A DNA stretch of 64,000 nt from NCBI RefSeq assembly GCF_016892705.1, contig NZ_JAFEMB010000008.1, forward strand, positions 105,865 through 169,864, given 5' to 3'. This document shows positions 56,813 through 64,000 of this stretch, one piece after another. The notes below the pieces were generated by a model. That model saw only the letters and a program-made list of their open reading frames with translations, did no database searches and had not been told where the DNA came from. Made by a program: the position numbers and the translations under genes. Within the stretch, counting starts at the first letter, position 1. Every line of letters begins with the position of its first letter. The DNA comes from Microvirga pudoricolor (GTDB lineage: Bacteria; Pseudomonadota; Alphaproteobacteria; Rhizobiales; Beijerinckiaceae).

Positions 56813-57907
56813 ATGAGCGAGCCGCGACCGCCGGACGGGCCCCTGGCAGGGGTCAGGATCGTCGAGTTTGCGGGCATCGGCCCTGGGCCGTTCGCCGCCA
56901 TGCTGCTCGCCGATATGGGAGCGGACATCGTTCGGATCGACCGACCCGGAGGCGCGGACCCGTACTCGAAGCATGTGCTCACCCGAAGCCGCCCGACTGT
57001 CACGGCAGACCTCAAGGATGCGGCTCAGCTTGCCCGGGTTCTGGATCTGGTAGACAGGGCCGATGCCCTTATCGAGGGTTTCCGTCCCGGTGTCATGGAA
57101 CGCCTCGGCTTGGGACCCGATGTATTGCTCGCCCGCAATCCGCGCCTCGTCTACGGTCGCATGACAGGCTGGGGGCAGACCGGGCCCTTGGCTCAGGCGG
57201 CCGGACACGACATCAATTACATCGCCATCACGGGCGCACTGGCAGCCGTCGGTCCGGCCAGGAAGCCAGCGATCCCGCTCAACCTCGTCGGCGATTTCGG
57301 CGGCGGATCCCTTTATCTCGCCATGGGCATCCTGGCTGGCGTGATATCGGCAAGGCAGACCGGCCGGGGGCAGGTTGTGGATTGCGCGATCTGCGACGGC
57401 GCGGCCTCCCTCATGGCCATGTTTTCCGATCTGTCGGCCCAGGGGCGCTGGGTAGACGGACGGGAGGAGAACCTGCTGGACGGAGGCGCGCATTACTACG
57501 AGACTTATGTCTGCGCCGATGGCAAACACATCTCCATCGGGGCTCTCGAGCCGCAATTCTATGCCGAACTCGTCCGGCGGACGGGATTAACGGGGGAGGG
57601 CGTTCCCGACCGGGAGGAGCCTGGCGCCGAACCGATTCTCCGTGAACGGTTCGCCACGGTGTTTCGAACAAAGACCCGCGCCGAGTGGTGCGCAATCCTG
57701 GAGGGGACGGATGCCTGTTTCGCCCCTGTCCTCACCCTCGCGGAGGCGGGCAGCCATCCCCATCTTGCCGCGCGTGGAACGTTCGTAACGGTTGATGGGG
57801 TGCCTCAACCAGCTCCTGCGCCACGCTTCTCGCGGACGCCCTCAGCCGTTCGCACAATTGGCGAAGGGCCGGCCAAGCTGGAAGACGCGATTGCGTCGTG
57901 GCGTTGA
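56813..57907 (+). CDS. CoA-transferase family III, alpha-methylacyl-CoA racemase type
   Basis: 364 residues of the CaiB/BaiF fold: GVRIVEFAGIGPGPFAAMLL, ADLKDAAQLARVLDLV, RMTGWGQTGPLAQAAGHDIN. H132 in AGHDINYIAITGAL and D161 in LVGDFGGGS align with the catalytic His/Asp pair of methylacyl-CoA racemases. It would interconvert (2R)- and (2S)-methylacyl-CoA so that beta-oxidation can proceed. ATG 56813 or the coupled GTG 56804 may be the start. Last gene of the operon. Confidence 0.88.
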   Translation: MSEPRPPDGPLAGVRIVEFAGIGPGPFAAMLLADMGADIVRIDRPGGADPYSKHVLTRSRPTVTADLKDAAQLARVLDLVDRADALIEGFRPGVMERLGLGPDVLLARNPRLVYGRMTGWGQTGPLAQAAGHDINYIAITGALAAVGPARKPAIPLNLVGDFGGGSLYLAMGILAGVISARQTGRGQVVDCAICDGAASLMAMFSDLSAQGRWVDGREENLLDGGAHYYETYVCADGKHISIGALEPQFYAELVRRTGLTGEGVPDREEPGAEPILRERFATVFRTKTRAEWCAILEGTDACFAPVLTLAEAGSHPHLAARGTFVTVDGVPQPAPAPRFSRTPSAVRTIGEGPAKLEDAIASWR

Positions 57908-58003
57908 GCCCTAAGGCCTGCGAGGGATCAATTTCAAAGCCGCGGAGTTCTTCGTCCTTTCGCGATCGCTCGTCGGGAGCGTGGTCAAAAGGCGGAGCGC
58001 GCC

Positions 58004-59011
58004 ATGAGGAACCTCAAAGGCCAAGTTGTCGTCATCACAGGCGCGTCGAGCGGGATTGGCCGAGCGGCCGCAAGAGCTTTTGCCGGGCAGGGTGCGAGCG
58101 TCGTCCTGGCGGCGCGCCGCGAAGACCTCTTGCGGGAGGTTGCGCGGGAGTGCCAAAGGGCAGGGGTGAGAGCCGTGACGGTGCCCACGGACGTAACGGT
58201 TCCGGAGGCCGTGGAGGAGCTGGCGCAAGCCGCACTCGACGCTTTCGGCGGCGTCGACGTTTGGATCAACAACGCGGGCACAGGTGTCTTTGGCCCCTTT
58301 ACGGATGGCGCTCTGGAACTCCACCGCCGCGTGATCGAAACCAATCTGCTTGGAACCATGCATGGATGCTATTCGGTCCTGCCCGTCTTCCTTCGGCAGG
58401 GACACGGCGTCCTGATCAATAACATCTCCATGGGTGGGTGGGCGCCGACGCCGTTCGCGGCAGCCTATACGGCGAGCAAATTCGGCCTGCGAGGCTTCAC
58501 GGCGAGCCTGAGGCAGGAATTGCACGATCACCGCGGCATCCACATCTGCGCCGTATTTCCCGCGATCATCGATACTCCAGGTTTCATGCACGGCGCGAAC
58601 GTGTCGGGCCGTGAGCTTGAGCCCTCCGGATCGCTCTACGCGCCCGAGGACGTGGCCCGTACGTTCGTGAACCTTGTTCATAGGCCGCGTGACGAGGTGG
58701 CTGTCGGCTGGACCGCCCGTGCGGCGCAGGTCGCCTATGCGGTCGCGCCCGGGCCGGTCGAGCACCTCATGGGCCTTGCCTTCCGTCGGTATCTGAGACG
58801 CGCCCGCCCGGCTCCTTGGACAGAGGGGGCGCTTCTGCGGCCTATGCCTGAGGGCAGGGGCGTCAGCGGTGGCCTTCGCCAAGGGAGGGCTAGGAGGACC
58901 GACGGCCAGGGGCTGTCCGATTTCCAGCGCGGGACCTTCGGGCTTGTCCTGGCGGGCGCGCTCGTGGCCACAGCCGCCGTAGCGTTCCAGGCGCGGCGCC
59001 TATCGGCATAG
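58004..59011 (+). CDS. SDR-family oxidoreductase with C-terminal extension
   Basis: 335 residues. The classical SDR core is in the first 240: VVITGASSGIGRAAA, NNAGTGVFGPF, SMGGWAPTPFAAAYTASKFG with Tyr and Lys. The last 90 residues are Arg/Pro-rich and end in a single hydrophobic segment (FGLVLAGALVATAAVAF), so the enzyme may be attached to the membrane by its tail. Such extended SDRs are annotated as DltE/SDR without known substrate. It starts about 100 bases after the acyl-CoA operon and may be separate from it. Confidence 0.85.
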   Translation: MRNLKGQVVVITGASSGIGRAAARAFAGQGASVVLAARREDLLREVARECQRAGVRAVTVPTDVTVPEAVEELAQAALDAFGGVDVWINNAGTGVFGPFTDGALELHRRVIETNLLGTMHGCYSVLPVFLRQGHGVLINNISMGGWAPTPFAAAYTASKFGLRGFTASLRQELHDHRGIHICAVFPAIIDTPGFMHGANVSGRELEPSGSLYAPEDVARTFVNLVHRPRDEVAVGWTARAAQVAYAVAPGPVEHLMGLAFRRYLRRARPAPWTEGALLRPMPEGRGVSGGLRQGRARRTDGQGLSDFQRGTFGLVLAGALVATAAVAFQARRLSA

Positions 59012-59112
59012 AGGCGAACTGGCCAAGCTTTCAGGCGTTATCCTGTCGCGAGCATCCAGGGAAGCCGGCGGACGAGACCGGGCAGGATCCCTCGCCCTCA
59101 GGAGGAATGCCC

Positions 59113-59988
59113 ATGACCGGACACGCCGTGCTCACCGCCCGCTCCAAGGACGAATGCATCGTCGATCAGGGCTGGGAGAAATATACGCCCGACGATCACG
59201 AAACCTGGCGCATCCTGTTCGAGCGGCAGCAGGCTGTCCTGAGAGGGCGGGTCTGCCAGGAATACCTGGATGGGTTGGAGGCCCTCGGGATCGGCCCGGA
59301 GGGCGTACCCGACTTCGACCGCATGAATGCCAACCTGCGCAAGCTCACAGGCTGGGAAGTGGTTGCGGTTCCAGGCCTGATCCCATCAAGACCCTTCTTC
59401 GAGATGCTGGCCAACCGCCAGTTTCCGGCCGGGACGTTCATTCGGACCCGCGCACAACTCGATTACCTGGAGGAGCCGGACATTTTCCACGACGTTTTCG
59501 GGCATGTGCCACTTCTCACGAACCCGGCCTATGCCGATTACATGGCCGAGTACGGCCGCATCGGTCGTGAGGCTGTTGAGCGCAAAGGCGTGAAGTTCCT
59601 GGCGCGTTTGAATTGGTACACGATCGAGTTCGGCCTTATCCGTAAACCTGAAGGCGTGCAGATCTATGGCGCCGGGATCGTGTCGTCGTTCGGTGAAGCC
59701 AAGTACGTGACAGAGAACCTCTCCGCTCATCATCTCGGATTCGATCTCGATCGCGTGCTGCGCACCGGCTATTACATCGATGATTTCCAGGCCAGCTACT
59801 TCGTGATCGATAGCTTCGAAGACCTTTTCAGCCTTTTGGAGGGCCGCGACTTCATCGCCGCCTTCGAGGAATTGCGGCCGTTGCCTGCGCACACGCCCTT
59901 CGAAATCCTGCCCGAGGACAAGGTTTGGCGGCAGGGCACGGGGGAGTACTGGCGAGACTTTCCTCAGACCAAGCCGAAGCTGAAATAG
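59113..59988 (+). CDS. phhA: Phenylalanine 4-monooxygenase
   Basis: 291 residues. The iron ligands are visible as EPDIFHDVFGHVPLL (H126, H131) and WYTIEFGL (E172), with the pterin-binding GLIPSRPFFEMLANRQFPAG region. It hydroxylates phenylalanine to tyrosine with tetrahydropterin and O2, and lacks the ACT regulatory domain as is normal in bacteria. ATG 59113 is chosen because AGGAGG lies seven bases upstream; ATG 59107 is too close to it. No pterin dehydratase (phhB) gene is adjacent. Confidence 0.95.
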   Translation: MTGHAVLTARSKDECIVDQGWEKYTPDDHETWRILFERQQAVLRGRVCQEYLDGLEALGIGPEGVPDFDRMNANLRKLTGWEVVAVPGLIPSRPFFEMLANRQFPAGTFIRTRAQLDYLEEPDIFHDVFGHVPLLTNPAYADYMAEYGRIGREAVERKGVKFLARLNWYTIEFGLIRKPEGVQIYGAGIVSSFGEAKYVTENLSAHHLGFDLDRVLRTGYYIDDFQASYFVIDSFEDLFSLLEGRDFIAAFEELRPLPAHTPFEILPEDKVWRQGTGEYWRDFPQTKPKLK

Positions 59989-60043
59989 GCACAGGAACCA
60001 TGGCGTCGAAGGAGAGGCTCAATCTGCCCTTCCATGCGAAACA

Positions 60044-61141
60044 CTAGCGCCGTGCCACGCGCGGCAGGAGATCCTGCCGGCTTCCCGCTGTGACGACGAC
60101 GCGTTTCACCTCGCCACGCAGATAGGCCTGGAGGAAGCGGTCATAGTTCTTGAACGAGATGCAGCCGTTCGAATCGCCGTTGGGACCGAGCATGTAAGTA
60201 TGCGCCAGGATCCCATCACGTCCGTAGATGGCGGCGCTCCCGCCCACCGGGAGCATTCGGATGGCGCGCACGCCATGGAACAGGGCCTCACGCTCCCGAA
60301 GGACATAGGTGCCGGGCGGCGTCGCACCTTTCATCCTCACGTTCACGTAGCGCGGGTCGTCCATCATGCTGCCGAGGCCGGAATGAGCCTCCAGGCGCTC
60401 TCCATTGGGAAGGGTGACGACCTTGGCGGTGATATCGTACACCGCGGTGTAGGCGTCGGCTGAAGGGACGATGGTGCCGAGGCGCGACGTCGCCCCGCCA
60501 CCGAGGTTCGTGTCGACCGAGGCGTATCCCAAAGCGGAATCAGGCGTGTTTTTCACACCGAAGAGGCGTTCGAAGAATGAGGGGTTGCTGGGCAGTTCTT
60601 CGGGAGCCGCCGCGACCTTCATGGGGCGGGACAGGGGAGCTCGCGCCACCTGGGCTGGCTGTGCGGGAGGCTCCACGGGGGCACGCAGATCCACCGGGCG
60701 AGGCACGGGCAGGGGAACCGGCGCGGCCACGGCGACGGTTTGGGCCGGCTCGGGCGGCGCCACGGCCTCCCTCTCCGGTCGAGACGGCGCGGCGGCTGCA
60801 AAAACCTGAGGTGAAGCCACCGGAGGCGCTTTGAACGCGCTCGCCAATGGCGCCATGGCCGCGAATCCGTCCGCGCCCGGCAGGGTGCGGTTCGGGTCGA
60901 TCAGGGACCGGTCGTGCAGGGTGGCCGCAACGACCGGCGGTGTCGGCGCGGAGATTGGATGGGGCGGGACCTCGGCCTTGCGCTCGGCAGCAGCGTTCAT
61001 GGGAATATCGGCGGATGTCGGGCGATGAGCGTAAAAATAGGCAGGGCTGAGCGAGGCCGCCACCAAAGCTGCCGTCAGGAGCAGCCGGCCCCGGCTGCGG
61101 CGCCGGATGGGACGAACGGTGGAATAACGCTTGGACGCCAT
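60044..61141 (-). CDS. DUF2778 (tlde1-like) envelope protein
   Basis: 365 residues. An N-terminal membrane anchor (about 18-37) follows a basic start (SKRYSTVRPIRRRSRGR). Residues 40-200 are Pro/Ala-rich and disordered. The C-terminal DUF2778 domain (about 230-355) carries HTYMLGPNGDSNGCISF (H314, C327), a YkuD-like catalytic pair; the Salmonella tlde1 effector of this family cuts or exchanges peptidoglycan stem peptides. In Hyphomicrobiales these are anchored housekeeping proteins rather than secreted toxins. ATG 61141 is preferred to 61186. Confidence 0.82.
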   Translation of the reverse strand: MASKRYSTVRPIRRRSRGRLLLTAALVAASLSPAYFYAHRPTSADIPMNAAAERKAEVPPHPISAPTPPVVAATLHDRSLIDPNRTLPGADGFAAMAPLASAFKAPPVASPQVFAAAAPSRPEREAVAPPEPAQTVAVAAPVPLPVPRPVDLRAPVEPPAQPAQVARAPLSRPMKVAAAPEELPSNPSFFERLFGVKNTPDSALGYASVDTNLGGGATSRLGTIVPSADAYTAVYDITAKVVTLPNGERLEAHSGLGSMMDDPRYVNVRMKGATPPGTYVLREREALFHGVRAIRMLPVGGSAAIYGRDGILAHTYMLGPNGDSNGCISFKNYDRFLQAYLRGEVKRVVVTAGSRQDLLPRVARR

Positions 61142-61448
61142 GACGAACTCTACGCAACAACTCGGTCCGCGCACGGCGCGGGACAACGCTTACTGCGGTG
61201 CATTAGATGCGAGTTTGGTTAAAGGACCGATAATCGCGTCCGAGGAGATGCCTCGATGCCGGCATCGGCCTCGGTGGTCCATTCGTCCGGGCGTCGGTGC
61301 GCAATGAGTCGGAGAACGACATCATCGGCACAGTGGCGGACCAGCTGCCCGACAGGGTGTCGGACTAGGTTCATCGCAACATGGCGGAGCCGGGCTCCGC
61401 CAAGCCGTCATCGCGCTAGCCTCGCAGGAGGGACTGTAGGGGAGCGCG
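61142..61448. other. Intergenic region with three palindromes behind pepT
   Basis: No complete gene is present. Palindromes are seen at 61254-61267 (CGATGCC/GGCATCG, perfect), 61349-61363 (CCGACA-GGG-TGTCGG) and 61383-61401 (GGCGGAGCC-G-GGCTCCGCC, perfect), the last being a candidate transcription stop for pepT without a U-tract. A short plus-strand frame ending at 61368 reads NESENDIIGTVADQLPDRVSD and looks protein-like; it may be a gene remnant. Confidence 0.5.
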
Positions 61449-62684
61449 TCAGGCGCGCTCTTCCCACACCTTCGCCAGTTCGACGATGGTCTGGGCCGCC
61501 TTTTCCATGTCTTTCGTGCTCACGAATTCCAGCGGCGAGTGGAACGCGTGGCCGCCCGCGAAGATGTTGGCGCAGGGCAGGCCCATGAAGGACAGGCGCG
61601 AGCCGTCCGTGCCGCCGCGAATGCTGCCGCGCACGGGCTCCATTCCGGCCCGGCGGATCGCCTCCACGGCGTTCTCGACGATCTCCGGATTCCGGTCGAG
61701 CACCTCCTTCATGTTGCGGTACTGCTCCTTGACCGTGAACGTGTAAGTCGAGCCCGGATAGGCTTTCATGACGTCTTTCACGATGTCTTCGAGCAGGGCC
61801 TCCTTCTGCTTTAGGCCCGCTTCGGTGAAGTCGCGGATGATGAAGCTCAACGTGGCCTTCTCCATCACGCCTGTGAGGCCCGTGGGATGGATGAAGCCGT
61901 CGCGGCCCTTCGTCGTCTCGGGGGCTTGGTCCTTCGGCAGACGGTCGATGACGGCGCCCGCGATGCGGATGGCGTTCTCCATCTTGCCGTAGGCGAAGCC
62001 CGGATGGATCGCCACGCCCTTGATGGCGATCTCCACGCCGTCGGCGGAGAACGACTCGTCCTCGATCGAGCCCGCCGTTTCGCCGTCCATGGTGTAGCCG
62101 AAGGCCGCGCCGAGCTTCTCCAGGTCCACCTTGTTGACCCCGCGCCCGATCTCCTCGTCCGGCGTGAACAGGATGCGGATGGTGCCGTGCTTCACGTCCG
62201 GATTCTGTATGAGGAATTCCGCCGCCGTCATGATCTCGGCGACGCCCGCCTTGTCGTCGGCTCCCAGCAGCGTGGTGCCGTCCGTCGTGATGATGTCGTG
62301 TCCGATGAGGGTGTTCAGCACCGGGTGGTCCGCCACGCGGATGACCTCGCCGGAGGCGCCCGGCAGGCGGATGTCGCCGCCGCCGTAGCTCTTCACGATC
62401 TGCGGCTTCACGCCCGTGCCGGAGAAGTCCGGAGCGGTGTCCACGTGGGCGCAGACGCAGATGACCGGCACGTTGTTCTTCGGCGTGTTGGACGGGATGG
62501 TCCCGTAGACGTAGCCGTGCTCGTCCAGATGCGCGTCCGACACGCCGATCTCCAACAGTTCCTCCACGAGGAGGCGGCTGAGATCCTTCTGCTTCTCGGT
62601 GGAGGGCTGCGAGGGCGACTTGGCGTCGGACTGGGTGTCGATGTCGACGTAACGGAGGAACCGTTCGGTAACGCTGGCTTCCAT
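61449..62684 (-). CDS. pepT: Peptidase T (tripeptidase)
   Basis: 411 residues of the M20 zinc peptidase family. CVCAHVDTAPDFSGTGVKP has the first metal His and Asp, LLGADDKAGVAEIM the bridging Asp, FTPDEEIGRGV the catalytic Glu pair, GETAGSIEDESF the next Asp/Glu area and NIFAGGHAFHSPLEF the last His. It removes the N-terminal residue from tripeptides in the cytoplasm. It stands 69 bases after the exported hydrolase gene in the same direction. Confidence 0.95.
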   Translation of the reverse strand: MEASVTERFLRYVDIDTQSDAKSPSQPSTEKQKDLSRLLVEELLEIGVSDAHLDEHGYVYGTIPSNTPKNNVPVICVCAHVDTAPDFSGTGVKPQIVKSYGGGDIRLPGASGEVIRVADHPVLNTLIGHDIITTDGTTLLGADDKAGVAEIMTAAEFLIQNPDVKHGTIRILFTPDEEIGRGVNKVDLEKLGAAFGYTMDGETAGSIEDESFSADGVEIAIKGVAIHPGFAYGKMENAIRIAGAVIDRLPKDQAPETTKGRDGFIHPTGLTGVMEKATLSFIIRDFTEAGLKQKEALLEDIVKDVMKAYPGSTYTFTVKEQYRNMKEVLDRNPEIVENAVEAIRRAGMEPVRGSIRGGTDGSRLSFMGLPCANIFAGGHAFHSPLEFVSTKDMEKAAQTIVELAKVWEERA

Positions 62685-62753
62685 GGGGGCGTGATTCCGC
62701 TTGGCGTGGATGTGGGGAGCCTTGTAGCGGGGCGGGGAGCGTTCGTGAATGCC

Positions 62754-63524
62754 CTAACGTCGCCCCGCTGCTTTCAGGATCAGCCCGGCGATGGTTTGCG
62801 GCTGCGAGATCAGGGCGAGATGGCTCGCCTTTACCTCGATGATGTCCGCGCCCATGCGTTTGGCCATGAAGCGCTGAAGGTCGGGGTTGATGGTCCGGTC
62901 TTCGGTGGAGACGGCGTAGAAGCTCGGCTTCGAGCGCCAGGCCGCCTGGCTCGTGCGGCCCGCCAGGAGGGCCCTGTGGAAGGGCTCCTGCACCGCATAG
63001 AGCACGCGCGCCTTCGCGGCGGGCAGGTCGCCCGCGAAATCCCGCAGGAACGCCTCCTCGGTGAGCCGCCCCTCGTCGCCGTCGAACACGATGCCCGCCG
63101 AGGCGGGGGGCGTGGGATAGCCGGAGGCGAGGGCGGTGTAGTCCTCGCCCGCGTCCGGCGCCCGCGCCGCGACATAGACCAGCGCCGACACCTTCGGGTC
63201 CGCGCCCGCCTCGGTGACGATCATGCCGGAGAACGAGTGGCCCGCCAGCACCACTGGCCCCTCCTGCCGGGCCAGGACGCGCCGGGCGGCCGCGACGGCC
63301 TCGTCCAGGGAGGTGAGCGGGTTCTGCACCGACGTGACCGACAGCCCAGCGCCTTGCAGAATCGGGATCACCTCCGACCAGCACGACCCATCCGCGAACA
63401 GCCCATGCACCAGCACCACGCTCCTGGCCGCCGGCACCGGGCCGGGGCTTTGCGCCGATGCAGGCCCCAGCGCCGCCAGGGCGCCCGTGGCAGCGAGGGA
63501 CGCGACAAAGGTTCGGCGGTCCAT
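62754..63524 (-). CDS. Exported alpha/beta hydrolase
   Basis: 256 residues. The start MDRRTFVASLAATGALAAL is a twin-arginine-like signal peptide ending PASAQ; ATG 63524 lies behind GGAGGA. The alpha/beta hydrolase core has VVLVHGLFADGSCW (oxyanion region), the nucleophile elbow GHSFSG (S97) and a C-terminal ASHLALIS with the catalytic His. It is close to the small esterases/EstC-like group that hydrolyse plant or aromatic esters. The frame stays open to 63914 through the repeat, which is not coding. Confidence 0.85.
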   Translation of the reverse strand: MDRRTFVASLAATGALAALGPASAQSPGPVPAARSVVLVHGLFADGSCWSEVIPILQGAGLSVTSVQNPLTSLDEAVAAARRVLARQEGPVVLAGHSFSGMIVTEAGADPKVSALVYVAARAPDAGEDYTALASGYPTPPASAGIVFDGDEGRLTEEAFLRDFAGDLPAAKARVLYAVQEPFHRALLAGRTSQAAWRSKPSFYAVSTEDRTINPDLQRFMAKRMGADIIEVKASHLALISQPQTIAGLILKAAGRR

Positions 63525-64000
63525 GGTCGATCCTCCAAGCCCACATGCGGCCCCGCGATGGTCCCCGAGGATTGCGGAGAAACTTGGGTGTGCGGCGGAG
63601 TGCGCCACGCCGGTTCCCTCCGTCCTACTGTGAAGCGCCAACGCGCCGACCGTCATGCCCGGCCTTGAGCCGGCCACCCACGGACCCGCGTCGCAAGACG
63701 TGGGTCCCCGGCTCAAGGCTGGGGCTGACGACAGTGAGGGCCATGACGGAGGGGAAGCAGGATCCGCGCCCATTGACCCCCGCCACCGCTTGCGTGTTAT
63801 CTCGTCACCGGAGCCGGACGCATTCGGCTCTGGGGCGTGAGAACCTCTTCCACGGCGGCCGGTATCGGCCGCGACGATGCCTTCCCAGCTACGGCCGGGG
63901 AGGCGATGGCGCATGTCCAGGGTGAAAGCCTAAAGGTCATCGCGGTCGTCTACAGGCGGCTTCTCAACTTGTATGTTGATTGGAGCGCTGCTTGCAGATG
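63525..64000. other. Intergenic region with repeat at the window end
   Basis: No gene is convincing in these 476 bases. The region holds the second palindromic repeat (63649-63732) and a smaller hairpin GAGCCG-GACGCATT-CGGCTC (63811-63830) inside a longer imperfect inverted repeat. The final 100 bases are less GC-rich and may be the promoter area of a gene beyond the edge. Confidence 0.5.
63649..63732. repeat. Intergenic palindromic repeat, copy 2
   Basis: It starts CCGTCATG like copy 1 at 1912 and continues with the shared GGCCTTGAGCC. Arms CCGGCCTTGAGCCGG and CCGGCTCAAGGCTGG pair, and the centre holds an inner hairpin GGACCC-GCGTC-GCAA-GACGT-GGGTCC. The far end is degenerate (CTGACGAC against CATGACGG in copy 1). 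Confidence 0.78.

Noticed and set aside
60044..61141. Type VI secretion effector (tlde1)
   Set aside because: The DUF2778 domain is shared, but there is a membrane anchor and no immunity protein or secretion genes next to it.
61408..63546. 712-residue minus-strand frame spanning pepT and the hydrolase
   Set aside because: It is out of frame with both real proteins; considered as a possible fusion or frameshift, but both genes are intact in their own frames.
61887..63668. 593-residue plus-strand open frame opposite pepT and the hydrolase
   Set aside because: Both minus-strand genes have full active-site motifs; the plus-strand frame has none.

Overview
The window is high-GC chromosomal DNA from an alphaproteobacterium, most likely of the Hyphomicrobiales (Rhizobiales). 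The chvE-gguA-gguB-gguC sugar-uptake operon, an ExoR homologue directly behind ilvD, many solute-binding-protein transporters, DUF2778/DUF882/extensin-like cell-wall proteins and palindromic intergenic repeats fit Methylobacteriaceae/Microvirga-like genomes, but the genus cannot be fixed from sequence alone. There is no prophage, IS element or CRISPR array. Coding density is high and nearly all genes look intact.

Layout. 0-13 kb: housekeeping and envelope genes (tRNA-Leu(GAG), lipB, a small lipoprotein, ilvD-exoR, xthA, a ceramidase-family membrane protein, a DHFR-like reductase, two low-complexity small proteins, an aldo/keto reductase, a luciferase-like oxidoreductase, a YihY/BrkB membrane protein, an extensin-like protein and an L,D-transpeptidase). 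13.5-18.6 kb: a FadR-type GntR regulator with a visible operator, a three-part TRAP transporter and an idonate-dehydrogenase-like enzyme. 18.8-25.5 kb: chvE-gguABC plus a second IlvD/Edd dehydratase (L-arabinonate type). 25.6-32.7 kb: scattered genes, including a glyoxalase coupled to a peptide-deformylase-like protein that has lost metal ligands, poxB, a DUF882 protein, nnrU and a GST. 32.9-40 kb: a dipeptide-type ABC transporter in one operon with an ATC-hydrolase-family protein and a flavoprotein, behind a strong palindrome.

40-58 kb is the most distinctive part. A TetR regulator and a GST face a branched-chain-amino-acid-type ABC transporter operon with a long acyl-CoA synthetase inside it. 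Behind it lies a seven-gene acyl-CoA operon: isovaleryl-CoA-dehydrogenase type, biotin carboxylase pair, PaaK-like protein, HSD10-like dehydrogenase, second acyl-CoA dehydrogenase and methylacyl-CoA racemase. The same 16-bp site, AAACGAACAwwCGTTT, lies in front of the tetR gene and in front of the acyl-CoA operon, so the block reads as one regulon for uptake, activation and oxidation of a branched or isoprenoid-like carboxylic acid. 58-64 kb: an SDR, phenylalanine hydroxylase, a DUF2778 protein, peptidase T, an exported alpha/beta hydrolase and a second copy of the palindromic repeat.

A recurring regulatory theme: in three transporter operons (dctP, chvE, liv-type) the solute-binding-protein gene is followed at once by a strong GC-rich mRNA hairpin before the remaining transporter genes. 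This is a plausible way to make binding protein in excess over membrane components.
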